Assembly: GCA_963682025.1 (NCBI GenBank)
Contig: OY821517.1
Span: 97,261,946-97,325,945 of the forward strand
Direction of reading: 5' to 3'
DNA from: Cordilura impudica
Taxonomy: Eukaryota; Arthropoda; Insecta; Diptera; Scathophagidae
DNA: 64,000 nt
The position numbers and the translations under genes are program-made. The notes under the pieces were generated by a model that saw nothing but the letters and a program-made list of their open reading frames with translations, did not search any database and was not told where the DNA came from. Position 1 is the stretch's first letter. Every line of letters starts with the position of its first letter. Of this stretch, positions 37,124-48,701 are shown piece after piece.

Positions 37124-37898
37124 AAAACAAGTAAGAAAATTATAGTCGGTCTAGACCGACTATATGATACCCTATACCATGCGTTTAGAAACCCTATCTC
37201 TTAGGCCCAACTAAACTAACTGGACATTGAAAATAAACAAATACCAAATTTGAGTGGGATTTTTATTAATTTTTTTGGCTGCAGATATGAAAAAGTTCAT
37301 ATCGGATGCTATATCTATAAAGGGACTAGGTCCAAAAATGGACCGATCCTGATCATGTTTGGCAAAGTCTCTTGTATTTTGCAAAAATATATACAAACAA
37401 AATTTGAGAAGAATCAGTGCAATATTTTTGTATTTTAATAGATTTAAGTGAAGATCGGGAAGAAGCTCTATATGGGGTCAAAGGGATCATTTTTGGACTA
37501 CTCATTAGTGGATGTAATGAACGCATACAAATCCAATTTGAGTAAGATCTATATGACAATTTGGATCTTATGGAAATTTATGTCGATTTCATATGGGTAA
37601 TTTGTATGGGGGCTAGGTCTGAACATGGACCGATTCTCACCAATTTCAACAGCGTTCATCGCATGGCCGATAGAAGCTTATATGCCAAATTTCATCAAAA
37701 TATATTTGCGACCTGCAGTTTGATTACAAGCTTTACATGGACACACAGACGGACGGACGGACGGACATCGTTAAATCGTATCAGATAATGATTCTGATTC
37801 GATCGGTATAATTAAAGATGGGTCTAGGTCAAATATTTTTGGTTGTTACAAACAGCAGCACAAAGTCATTATACCCAAACCACATAGTGGTATAGTGG
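37124..37898 (+). repeat. INE-like repeat, full length, second insertion in the Helitron gene
   Basis: Same layout as the copy at 34.3 kb, including the palindromic TCGGTCTAGACCGA near the head and GGACGGACGGACGGACA near the tail. It interrupts Helitron helicase homology between LTQEELIEKFLQNMQQ (ending near 37,070) and the NKEDVLHYPIEFFDSLD block (from 37,975). Confidence 0.8.
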
Positions 37899-39129
37899 TA
37901 AGGACTTCAATGATTTGAGTTTCATCATTCAAACTCAAATAGTTGTCGAGTTGATTACATTTTATTCTGTTGATGCTGTGATTAATAAAGAAGACGTATT
38001 ACATTATCCAATTGAGTTTTTTGATTCTCTTGATTGGCCAAGAATCGGAACTCCAATTATTTTGCTTATAAATCCACCCAAATTGTGCAACGGAACAATA
38101 CTTGCGGTCAAAAAAATTAATGAATTATGTAATTGATAATAATTTTAAATGACAACTTCAAAGGCGAAGATTTTTTAATACTACGCATCCCACTGATTCC
38201 CACTGATATGCCATTTGAATTTCAGTGATTACAGTTTCCCGCTCGTTTGGCTTTTGCAATGACTATTAATAAAGCTCAAGGTCCGTCGTTGCAAGATTTC
38301 AGCATAATTTTAGAGTTCCTGTATTTTCACACGGTCAACTGTGTGTTGCATATTCACGTGTTAGGAACCAGTCGTCTTTATTAAATGTGAAAATGGCACT
38401 ACCAAAAATGTCGTTTACCACCAAGCACTACAATAAGTTTTTTTTTCATTTTTTGATGTTCTCATTAAAACAAATGTATTCTTTTTTGTTCTTCTTTTTT
38501 CAGGAGAATGTCAATAATTTCTGGAAGATTTAATTTTTAATACAAAGGCGTAAATACATATTACAGTGTTGTCCAGCAACGCGGCCAGATTTACTCTAAA
38601 GTTGGAAGAAAAATTAACGGTCTAACTATCCGTCTAACTATTTCCAATGTTATTAAAAAGTATCAGTATTTTACCATTGCTAGATAATTGATTCCGGGAA
38701 AAGGAAATTTTCACAATATGTTTGTAAGGCCAACAAAATGGAAAGTATATCGAAAACAGATCGTAATATATCTGATAGAAAGGCATCCCAGTTAGGTTAG
38801 TGTTTGGACCACTTGCTGCGAAAACTTAAAGCCAATGAAGTTATGAAAACACAAGAAATCCAAAAAGTTCCAGACAGTGATGCTGCAATAAATTTAGAGG
38901 TCAAAAACAAGGGGTGGAAACAGAAATAATATTTCATAAATAGTCTTACTGCTCAAAAGCAGGCGAAATTAAATTAAATTTATGGTATTTCCAGTCATAT
39001 GCAGTTATGGCAAAAGAGCGAGCCATTTGTTACAACGCACTCTATAAATACCAAAATTTATAATAAGGCTGCAACCAAGCATCCTTCCATTCCATCCAAG
39101 ACTCCTTCTATTCATAAGCCAGCTTTATG

Positions 39130-39385
39130 TGTCCAAGTATTTTGGGCCTGATTTGACATCCGCCACTATGATAAGAAAGGTTTTTATACCAGCGCAGGCA
39201 ACTCATCTACACTATCCTGAGCTCAGATCAGTGGAGAGATATTGGGCTCTTGCTAAAAGATAGTTGAAGAGCAAAAGTGTCCCAAAACGGGAAAGGTATA
39301 AAAATGAGATGAACTACCAGTACCAAAGAACTAACACAAACCATCATGAAATCACCAAAGGAAGGCTGGTCCATTGTTTAGTATG
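39130..39385 (+). pseudogene. IS630/Tc1-mariner-superfamily transposase fragment
   Basis: The frame reads FGPDLTSATMIRKVFIPAQ and then YPELRSVERYWALAKR, a stop, and KSVPKRERYKNEM. The second block matches the catalytic-glutamate region of a subgroup whose members read about PELRPIERYWALVK, after an FWPDLASCHY block with the second Asp. The rest of 38,431-39,953 is AT-rich without other recognised features. It is a remnant with several stops. Confidence 0.6.
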
Positions 39386-39953
39386 GTTTAATATAACTTA
39401 ATTTAAAAAAAATAAATAAATACTCAATGATCAGTGATTTCCTTGACAGTCCCTATTTTCAGCTTTTGTGCATGTTAAGTTTTTTTCCGATTGCACTCCT
39501 TACTACACCAGGCCTCAACGTAACTTTATCCGAAAGAATTTTTTTGGATACTTCAAAGGATATTGAAGAATAAAATTTTCAAATGACATTGTTCAAAATC
39601 TGTTTGTCCTGATTTAATAAAATAGAAACACGCAACAAATTTCCGAGATTTTGCGCTTTACTTGACATCAGTAGTGGCACAGAATGCAACACTAGAGTCA
39701 CTATTTAAATATTTTTTTCTTAAAAATTAAATTTTACAAATTCACGATGGCTAACAGCAAATTACTTTTAATCTAGTAACAAACTGTATACAACTTAGTT
39801 TCTGGATACTCACCTTATTAGATGCAAAAATGTTTTTCCTAACGAATAGTTATTATTTTTGACCGCCACTGCAGAATTCTAAAGTTTAGTCTTCCTTGAT
39901 ACCAAAAACGAATTGAAGAGGTTTATTTTAGCTTTTGGCTAAGTTATAATAAA

Positions 39954-40364
39954 CTAGCTTGTTTCACCTGGTCTTGTTCGGTATCGAAAGGCCCTTGACT
40001 TGAAAAGAAGAACTGAGTACTTAGTCCCCAATGAATAAATTCCCCAAAAAATTAACTCTCTCCCCAATAATTTTCATGTGGAGTAAATTCATTTTTTATT
40101 TCAATTTAAAATTTTTTGGTTTTTTAATTTAGAATTTTTTTTATAAGACGCTACATCAAAAATGCTTCAAAAGTAAGCTTTGGAACCGCTTTAAGTTTTT
40201 TTTCTTATGTTTATTTATTTTGTAAACATCAGATATAACGGAATTGTTTGCAAATTAAAGGAATCAGAACTCTTAAAAATTTAATTACTTCATTCAATAA
40301 GCTGCCATCATTGAGCAGAAACGTCAAATTTATAGAAGTTGAAAAATGGAAAATGGATGCGACG
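39954..40364 (-). mobile_element. non-autonomous Helitron fragment, 3' end, split by a RAG1-like transposon
   Basis: On the minus strand the terminal CTAG is at 39,954-39,957, preceded by a decayed hairpin and the CTTGACTTGAAAAG..ACTGAGTACT block of the family's 3' end. Homology is cut at 40,364, inside the word corresponding to AATGCAACGTTTGAA in the 1.8-kb copy. It resumes after the transposon at 45,486, ending at about 45,541. This identifies the pre-insertion site. Confidence 0.8.
40360..40364 (+). repeat. 5-bp target duplication, left copy (CGACG)
   Basis: CGACG lies directly before the CACAGTG end and is repeated exactly at 45,486-45,490. Confidence 0.9.
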
Positions 40365-43300
40365 CACAGTGTTTCAAAACAAAAAAAAAGTGGTAATAAG
40401 TCTGGAACTTCTAAACTATTGGCTGGATTGGAATAGTATATTCTAGGCGATTGTAGTCAAGGATATAGGCTTTCAAAATATTTATTTTTGAGATACCCTG
40501 TAATAACACAGGGTGAGCTACAGGGTGCCAAATTCGACCACCTCGAGGTGGAAAATGCTTTCAAAGCTTGTAACTTTTACAAATATGAAGCGAGTTTTAT
40601 GTTTTTTAAATTTTTCCAATAAACATTAAATTATTAACAAAAAACATGCTTACACTACCTAGTTATCGCTTATGGTTTAAAAAATATTTGATTTTTAAAA
40701 TCAATATTTGAACTTTTCACCAAATTCTTTCTTGGTTTTTCGCAAATAACATTTTTATTAAAACAGATAAAAAAAATCTAAAAACATGGCGCGACAGCCA
40801 GTACTTTTTAAAAAAATATGTTGAAGTATTTTTTGAATTATTTCAAACCGTTTAGTGAGCACAAAATCTTAAAGTTGACTTTTTGAATCAGGTTCTAACA
40901 ATTGCAAATTTTTGCCAAAAAATACCCTTCATTCTTTCACTTTTTTCTCACAACCTTGGTAAAACATGTATACATTTTTCTACACATTTTAAAAGAATAT
41001 ACTTCAAGAATGGTTGTAAGCGCAATTTTTAATATTTTTGGACATGCGCCCTACGTCCAGCATTGGACGAAATTGGGCAATTTAAAAAAAACTAAGTTTT
41101 AAAAGTTAATACAAAAATATCCGCTCGATCTCTTCAAATATTTCACAGCAGTATTAAAGCTCCAAATATTTTTATTTATTTGCCGCAATAAAATTCACCG
41201 CGGTTACATAAACGTGGTCAGGAGTGCTTAAATGGTGAAAAAGTCGAATTTTCATACGAATTTTTTTTGTTAACATCAAAAAAATATTAAGGTTAGTTAT
41301 TGTTATATTTTGTTTATTGATTCGGAACAGCAATCAAATTATCTAAAACACTTCAAAAAATCATTTTGATAACGTTAATAGTTTTTGAGATATTTATATT
41401 TGGTTTTTTTGGTAAAGTGTTCCCAAAATTTTTGAATTTTACTTATTATTATATATATTGTTAAAGAAGACATATTTATCTATTCAACGGTATATAACAT
41501 GTCTATCAAATGTATTGCAGAATGCTGAAATAATGACCCCAAGCCACACTCCACAGGCAAAAATTTAGCTATTTCTCTATTTGTTCATATAAATGGTCAT
41601 TTACATAGTGAATGACATATTTTTTATTGTTTTTTGGTAAAGGGTTGCATACGTTTTTATAACTTCAAATAATTTTATATATCTTTTCAAAGAAGGTATA
41701 ATTATAAATTAATGGTGTATGAAATATTTACCTAATGAGTTTCAACTGATCATAAAATTGCCCGAAACTCTGATGCTGATTTTATAAAAAAAAAAAAAAA
41801 AAAACAGGTAAAAAGCCAATGCCTGAGATATTTTCATTATTAAATAACAAAATATAACTAATTTTTTTTTTAATGAGTATTTTTTTATTTTTTTTATAAT
41901 AGGCTTAAAATTACATAACAATTGTCTGCTTTTTTACTAGTTATTTTCTACAAAACAATCAGAAATATCAAAAGATGAAAGATGTTTTATATCCATAGCT
42001 TCGGAATCATCATTTTCTATTTCAAGACTTATTTTTGGTAACCATTTTGTTCTTATGGAGTATATTAAATCGGAATTTTGTGAATAAAATGTTTGACATT
42101 TCTGTTTCTAGCTTCTTGTGCTTCTTCAGTCAGTTCTCCCAAGGGCAGGATGCTATTTTGTATTATTTCTTTCCCATGAGCTAATACTTTGTGTACAGTT
42201 GGTGTCATTGGCCTCCAAGTATATAAGTTCATTATTAATTCCTTAGTTCCACTAGTATATATTTTCAATTTCTCCGCATTAATTTGTTGTTTACTATTAA
42301 TGACAGCTAATATTACTTTAAACCGTGCGATTAAAGCTGTATCAATGCCAGTAATAAAAGAAGTAGTTTCGGGATCTTCAAAGAAACGTCTTGCTGTATT
42401 ACCATCATTTGAACTTCCATAGCCACAAAGAGGCTTATCGATAATTAGACCAAGTTGCATTTTAAATTCATCCTGAATTCTTTTCTTCTCAGTTTTTCGT
42501 ATGGCGTGTAGATCAGTATTATTTTTAACTGGTATATTTTCTTGTCCTGAAATTTGCCGGTATTTTAGATCATATGAGAGATGCAAGCAATATTCCATAA
42601 ATCGTATTCTTGCATGAAGTGGTGATATTCCAAATTTTAAAGCATTTTCATTAATAGGAATTTCATCACAACTGTTATGAAATTCTGAACTTTTCTTTCC
42701 ACGTATATTACATTTCCAAGTAGATGTTATATCTGTAACGGCATTGGCTACTTTCCCATCAATCATTGTAAAAAGTGGTTGAAATAACACTTAAATGACA
42801 CTTCCAGATATTTCCACAAAAACTGGAGACAATCTCGAAATTTCCTGATTTATTGAACTCACTAAGCTTTGTGTTGTAATTTTGTCTTCCTTTGTGTACT
42901 CAAATCGGATTGGCCGACATAGAAACTTAGATCAGGGTGTTAAATTACTCCATATGTCCTGATATTCTCTCTCACTAGAAGAAGAACTTGTCTCATTATA
43001 TAGCCTCATTTTTAATGGTACTAATGATGTCATAAAAATTGTTGAAATTACAGATGTTCCATCGCATCCCCATTTACATATTAACGTAACTTCTGAATTG
43101 TTGCATATTTCTATTTCTTCTTTGCTAAATGTGGATATTATTCTAGATGCAGTGTTTTCAAGCAGTTCCGCTAATCCAACATTTGCACTTTCAGTATTGG
43201 ATTTCACATTAGATGGTAGAATTTTATTTTTTGTTTCCTTTATGGCTCTGCTGGTAGGAAAAATATCAAATCCTTTTTCTTTGAGAGCTTTTCTCAAAAT

Positions 43301-45485
43301 ACCATATTTATTTCTTGTCAATCCCAAATTTAAAATAAGAGCTAACGCATCCTCTTCTGTAAATGATGTTGACGATTTTGGCGTTGGTAACACATCTACA
43401 ATTTTAGCAGCTTCCTTTGGTTGCGCGCGTGTCAAGGCTGATTTAAAAGAATCCTTAATTTCATTAGGCGAATGGTTACTAATGATTTCTTCTTGTTTTT
43501 TCTTTTTTGTCCTTGATTGAATATTTTTGTAGTCCTTTTTAGGTCAACCAAATGCCTCTTTCTCAATTTGTACTGTGAGGCCCGTTTTCAACCATTCTTC
43601 ATTTTTAGTCATAAACTTTGATTTTGATAAACCCGATTGGCTAAATCTTCTTTCGTAAGCTTTGTAAAAATTTTCAACATCTTCAGATTTCACATTTAAA
43701 CCGTAAGTGTTGTTAATTGTATAAAATAATTTCGAGACTTTTTCCGAACGTGATGAATGAATAGTAGAATCGGAAGGATTTTCCCAAATAACTTTGCAAA
43801 GTGAATAATACTTTAATGTAACCTCCATGATAGATTATACGTAAGTGATCTTAATAAACAAGAATCTCATGGTTATATACTGAAAATATTTTTGCAAGGT
43901 AATATATCGGGCAGGTACTTCAACCAATACTTACATTTTATTTTAGTGAATCTAAGGATTTGGCTTTTACCTGTTTTTTTGCATAAAAAGTTATTGTGAA
44001 TTACAGATATTTTGCAATAGGTATCAGAGTTTCGGGCAATTTTATGATCAGTTGAAACTCATTAGGTAAATATTTCATACACCATTAACTTATAATTATA
44101 CCTTCTTTGAAAAGATATATAAAATTATTTGAAGTAATAAAAACGTATGCAACCCTTTACCAAAAAACAATAAAAAAAATATTTCATTCACTATGTAAAT
44201 GACCATTTATATGAACAAATAGAGAAATAGCTAAATTTTTGCCTGTGGAGTGTGTTTGGGGTCATTATTTTAGCATGGTGCAATATATTTGATAGACATG
44301 TTATATATCGTTGAATAGATAAATATGTCTTCTTTAACAATATATATAATAATAAGTAAAATTCAAAAATTTTGGGAACACTTTACCAAAAAACCAAAAA
44401 AAAACGAAAAACCATAGTTTTCTATATTTTTTTCTGAAATTTGAATATAAATGTCTCAAAAACTATTAACGTTATCAAAATGATTTTTTGAAGTGTTTTA
44501 GATAATTTAAATGCCGTTGTGAATCAATAAACAAAATATAAAAATAACTAATCTTAATATGTTTTTTATGTTAACAAAAAAAATTCATATGAAAATTTGA
44601 CTTTTGTCACCATTTAAGCCCTCCTGACCACGTTTATGTAATGGCGGTGAATTTTATTGCGGCAAATAAATAAAAATATTTGGAGCTTTAATACTGCGGT
44701 GAAATATTTGAAGAAATCGAGCGGATATTTTTGTATTAACTTTTAAAACTTAGTTTTTTTTTTAAATTGCCCAATTCGTCCAATGCTGGACGTAGGGTGC
44801 ATGTCCAAAAATATTAAAAATTTCGCTTACAGCCATTCTTGAAGCATATTCTTTTAAAATATGTAGAAAAATATATACATGTTTTACCAAGGTTGTGAGA
44901 AAAAAGTGAAAGAACGAAGGGTATTTTTTGGCAAAAATTTGCAATTTTTAGAACCTGATTCAAAAAGTCAACTTTAAGATTTTGCGCTCACTAAACGGTT
45001 TGAAATAATTCAAAAAATACTTCAACGTATTTTTTTAAAAAGTACTGGCTATCGTTTTAGATGTTTTTAGATTTTTTTTGATCTATTTTAATAAAAATGT
45101 TATTTGCGATAAACCAAGAAAGAATTTGGTGAAAAGTTCAAATATTGATTTTTAAAATCAAATATTTTTTAAACCATAAGCGATAACTAGGTAGTGTAAG
45201 CATGTTTTTTGTTAATAATTTAATGGTTATTGGAAAAATTTAAAAGACATAAAAATCACTTCATATTTATAAAAGTTACAAGCTTTGAAAGCATTTTCCA
45301 CCTCGAGGTGGTCGAATTTGGCACCCTGTAGCTCACCCTGTGTTACAACAGGGTATCTCAATAATAAATATTTTGAAAGCCTATATCCTTGACTACAATC
45401 GCCTAGAATATACTATTCCAATCCAACCAATAGTTTAGAAGTTCCAGACTTATTACCACTTTTTTTTTGGTTTTGAACCACTGTG
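40365..45485 (-). mobile_element. RAG1/Transib-like transposon with ~1.4-kb TIRs (subfamily A)
   Basis: Both ends read CACAGTG inward (left CACAGTGTTTCAAAAC, right CACAGTGGTTCAAAACC). An exact 5-bp CGACG duplication flanks it. The left arm (40,365 to about 41,785) and right arm (about 44,015-45,485) are inverted copies over 1.4 kb. They include a palindromic CCACCTCGAGGTGG about 180 bp from each end. The interior carries a decayed transposase on the minus strand. Total length is 5,121 bp. Transib elements usually have short TIRs, so the arm length is unusual. It is inserted in a Helitron. Confidence 0.92.
41944..43828 (-). pseudogene. RAG1-like transposase, decayed
   Basis: The gene starts at MEVTLKYY (43,828). 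A TGA at 43,544-43,546 interrupts the equivalent of the GRPRK hook. Further in-frame stops lie at 42,932-42,934 and near 42,791. The acidic triad is partly preserved: CKWGCDGTS (first D), TMIDGKV (second D) and LTEEAQEARNR (E). The zinc histidines are kept in HKVLAHG, but the CxxC pair has become CNIRG. After HFIHK about 20 residues are deleted with a frame change, and homology resumes at SDLIYSIRTKW, running to a stop at 41,944. It aligns end to end with the intact gene at 49,459-51,480 but is clearly diverged from it. Confidence 0.9.
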
Positions 45486-45490
45486 CGACG
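45486..45490 (+). repeat. 5-bp target duplication, right copy (CGACG)
   Basis: Exact match to 40,360-40,364. It continues directly into Helitron sequence (TTTGAAATTGTGCCGC), ending at about 45,541. Confidence 0.9.
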
Positions 45491-45541
45491 TTTGAAATTG
45501 TGCCGCAAGGTTGCTTTAACCAACTGCTTATAGTATACTAG

Positions 45542-45902
45542 GTCTTCCCGGAATGTCTCCTCAAATACTAGTTTTAAAATTTGGTGCGCCAATTATGCTT
45601 CTGAGAAATATTGATCCCACAAAAGCTTTGCAATAGTACAAGACTATTGGTAAAAAAGTTCTTATCGAAAGTTTTAAAACCAACAATGCTCACAAAAACT
45701 GGAGCTACTAACAATGTCTTTATACCAAAAATATACCTGATATCGAGCGATATGCCCAGTATGTCATGTATTTGCCATGACAATTAATAAAGTGCAAGGA
45801 CAATTCTTAAGGTTGCAGGTGCACCAGACCGAAGCATAGTGAACCAATTTTCAAGTCGAAGGCCTTTGGATGACGGGAAAGACCGGGTAAAAATAGCTAG
45901 TT
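45542..45902 (+). mobile_element. autonomous-type Helitron, 3' end with helicase C-terminus
   Basis: Broken frames read LPGMSPQILVLKFGAPIMLL, then RNIDPTK, then INKVQGQ. This is the C-terminal end of a Helitron helicase. It is followed within 40 bp by AGTGAACCAATTTTCAAGTC, a GACGGG..ACCGGGT hairpin remnant and CTAG (45,899-45,902). That 3' end is nearly the same as that of the non-autonomous copies. It is a truncated copy with stops, but it links helicase and shared terminus. Confidence 0.8.
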
Positions 45903-45905
45903 TTA

Positions 45906-46172
45906 TATAAAAAAAAAGTGAGCGCAAAAGTAGGCATGGCAGGTAAGAAGAATATGTTGACCTTCCTTAGAGTACGTACTAAATTCCGAAAAGTCCGTTG
46001 AAAAATAAGAATTTGTATAGCGAAAAAATATATCAAAAAACAGAAAATGAATTTTACAAAAACACAGAGATTGTGTGTACCAAATTTTAGAGAAATTCTT
46101 TAAAACGTTGAAATTTGTAAAGCGAACACACAAACAAACAAACAAACAGAAAATGAATTTTGTATATTTAGA
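45906..46172 (-). mobile_element. non-autonomous Helitron fragment, 5' end
   Basis: On the minus strand the sequence begins with TC at 46,172 (TCTAAATATACAAAATTC), then the TTTG-iterated head and two minisatellite units ending near 45,906. The remainder of the element is missing. Confidence 0.8.
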
Positions 46173-46215
46173 TACCATATTTATTTTATATATGTATAGT
46201 TATTTAAATGTATAC

Positions 46216-46216
<1 letters not shown>

Positions 46217-46246
<30 letters not shown>
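46217..46246 (+). repeat. (GT)n microsatellite
   Basis: About 15 uninterrupted GT units next to the Helitron 5' end. Confidence 0.95.
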
Positions 46247-46248
<2 letters not shown>

Positions 46249-46397
46249 AGTATGTATCTGACTTTGCATGTTCATATGAGCAAAGGCGGAGTTGAGTCCC
46301 TAGGCGAAAATCAAGTTTTGTGGCCCTTTTTTGTACTGGAAAGAAACCACATTTTTGATATACAAATATTTTGTTAGAAATTATAGACCATTTATAT

Positions 46398-48415
46398 TAT
46401 TTTTTTCGTGATTTATTTCTTGCAAAACTATCAATTAAGGAGTCATAGTTGATTTTTTTTACTAAGACGCTTTCAATGGCCATGATAGCTAAGTGATTTA
46501 ATTTTATTTGGCCAAGTGAGGTTCTTAGGTAGTTCTTGACCCGCTTAAGAGTGCTAAATGATCAATGATCTCTCACCAGACGCATTTGGGATTGTTAAAA
46601 AATTTTATACGATTATTTCAGCGTTTGGAAATATTGATGTTAAACGTTTCAGAATTGATGCATACATATCAGACAGTGTTAATATTTTTTCCAATTTTAC
46701 CAAATGAAGGAACTGCTCAACCTCATCTTTGAATACTAATTGATTTATGTCATCTTTATAGTTTTCAACTAAATTTGATACACAATGAGCAAATTTTTCT
46801 TCAGGTAAATCTAAATCAACAAATATTAAAGAGTTTTGTAATACCTCGTCATAAACCACAGAACTTCATTTTATTTCAGAATGTAAGGTATCACAAATTA
46901 TGTAAAATGTTTCAGCTTTGATCAGTTCTTTCCCACGTAAAATTATGTCATTATCTGAAGTTTCATCGAATTCTATTTTTCTTTTCCTATTTCGATTTAT
47001 TACTGTCGAGTATTCTGTACTACCAGCTAATTCAATTGCTTCTTTCTCCATTTCGCGAAAATATGCATCATCAGTTCGAATACTGAGTATGAATGCTGAT
47101 ACAGATTTCAATAAATTAGTTCCTTTTTGTATGTTACATTCTTTGTTTTGTAACGATTTATTGGTGGCATTAATTCTTTGCAATAGTGAATTCCAAAAAA
47201 TCAATAACAGTGTCGTCTCTAAATCTTCAAAAATACTATATAATTTTTTCGCCTGAATTTTTGTAATAGGCTTTTCAGATGGTTTAATACAAATTTTACC
47301 AAGAACGGTTCTTATGAAAGAAAAATTCTTTCATACAGTTAATACAGCTTCAGCTCTGGATGACCATCGAGTTTCACATATACGTTTTAAGGTAGGGCTT
47401 AATTTATGATCAGTTTTCATTAGCTGATCCCATCTTTTTGTCGAAGAGGAAAGAAAGATGAGTAAATTTTGATTAAAATCAATGAATTTAATAGCTTCTG
47501 AAGAACATTCTGCAGCTGTGTTCCCAATTAAATTTCAGGAACGTTCTGCAAAAGGCACAAAAACAGCATTTTTGCGGTAACTTTTAATTTTAGCTTGGAG
47601 ACCGTTATAAATGCCTGACAAGTTCGAAGCATTGTCATACGTTTGTCCACGGCAATTATTAATGTTCAACCCTAATTCGGACAAGCTAGACAAAAGAGTT
47701 TTTTCTAAATATGTTGCATCATGGTGTTCAATCGGAATAAAACATATGAACCTTTCTTGAATTTTTTGATATAAATCTATATACCTGATATTAATGGTTA
47801 ACTGGTCAGTATGGCTAGCATCAGGCGTGGAATCAATTATAAGAACAAAATAGTTAGCTCGTTTTATTTCATCAACAATGGAGTTTTGTACACTTTTGCC
47901 GATAAGTTTCATGAATCCATCACATGTGGTTTTAGATAAATAATTAACATGCCCTTTCCCGCAATTACTGTATTTTCCTAAGTGAACCTTAAAAAAAAAA
48001 CATCAAATTCAGACAAATATACAATATAGCAGGAAAAATTGCCTTCGGAAGAATTAGCATGTCATCTAAACCCTAAGCCTAAGCTTCCCAAAAGTCTAAC
48101 GACTCGTTTTACTTCTAAAAGTTTGCAATCGGCACGACCACTTTAGCACGACGAGCATAAGCACACATTCAACTTTTATGTTCTTTCAACTCATCATGTC
48201 TTTTCAAAACATCTACAATATTTTTCCAATCGCAATATCCTGAAACTAAAACATTAAATTTTTTACTAAATAACTTACAAGCAAAGCAATAAACAGATTT
48301 CGTTGTTTCAGAATAAATCAACCATCTTGGGCTCCGTAAGACTAAAATAAGTCTTATAAAAATATACATCATGTAATCTTTGGTATACTTGTTGATCATT
48401 ATTACCTTTATAACA
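46398..48415 (-). pseudogene. hAT transposase (TTF-zinc-finger/DUF4371 type), decayed
   Basis: On the minus strand the order fits a hAT-family ZMYM1-like transposase. First is a TTF-type zinc finger (RSPRWLIYSETTKSVYCFAC, near 48,330). The catalytic region has VLIIDSTPDASHTDQLTI and CRGQTYDNASNLSGIYNGLQ (47,850-47,600). A helical insertion follows at 46,866-47,204. The C-terminal dimerisation region is STLKRVKNYLRTSL and INYDSLIDSFA, ending at 46,398. At least four frame breaks separate the pieces. A possible end, CAAAGGCGGAGTTGAGTCC, lies near 46,283. The N-terminal side is cut by the RAG1-like element at 48,702. Confidence 0.82.
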
Positions 48416-48701
48416 TTTTTTAGAAGATTCTAAATCTCCCACATTTTTGGGTTTTGTATAAATACAATGTTCAATCAAATCATTACTAATTATTTTTGGC
48501 CATAAACCAATGTCAGTAAAGATAGTATAAGTATTTGTGCATTCTATTACTTCACTCTCAATTTCAATTTATATGTCATTGGTAATGGCAACGCAATTAT
48601 CACTTGCACCTTCTTCTACACAAATACTCCTATTTGAAAGCTTAACATCGTTATCAGCTATTACTGGTAGTGAAACATTTTTATCTTTTTATCTGCCGGC
48701 G

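Larger units (their letters stand above)
32530..38430 (+). pseudogene. Helitron Rep/helicase gene, decayed and interrupted
   Basis: Recognisable blocks follow the order of the Helitron protein. First come YINLRDAINNDVNPTDI and YVRHYGRPDFFITFTFNSQL (32,545-32,735), then ICGEVRCWMYLIE and LDLEIDPELHEVVTKNMIR. After an insertion come HRINVEYCNAVKAIKYICKY and GRYISSNEAVWRIFYFAIHE (35,680-35,860). Next are VHPNNDQCLHMRLLL and CQKFGLLEHDTHWENTL (36,060-36,230). The helicase has ECTMTHKKSIEALERIMKDF and LVAGNFRQTLPVISKS (36,688-36,830). The last blocks are NPPKLCNGTILAVKK and FPARLAFAMTINKAQG (38,075-38,285). The Rep HUH tyrosines and Walker A are not intact. Stops, frameshifts and three inserted elements show that it is dead. 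This family performs rolling-circle transposition. Confidence 0.88.
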
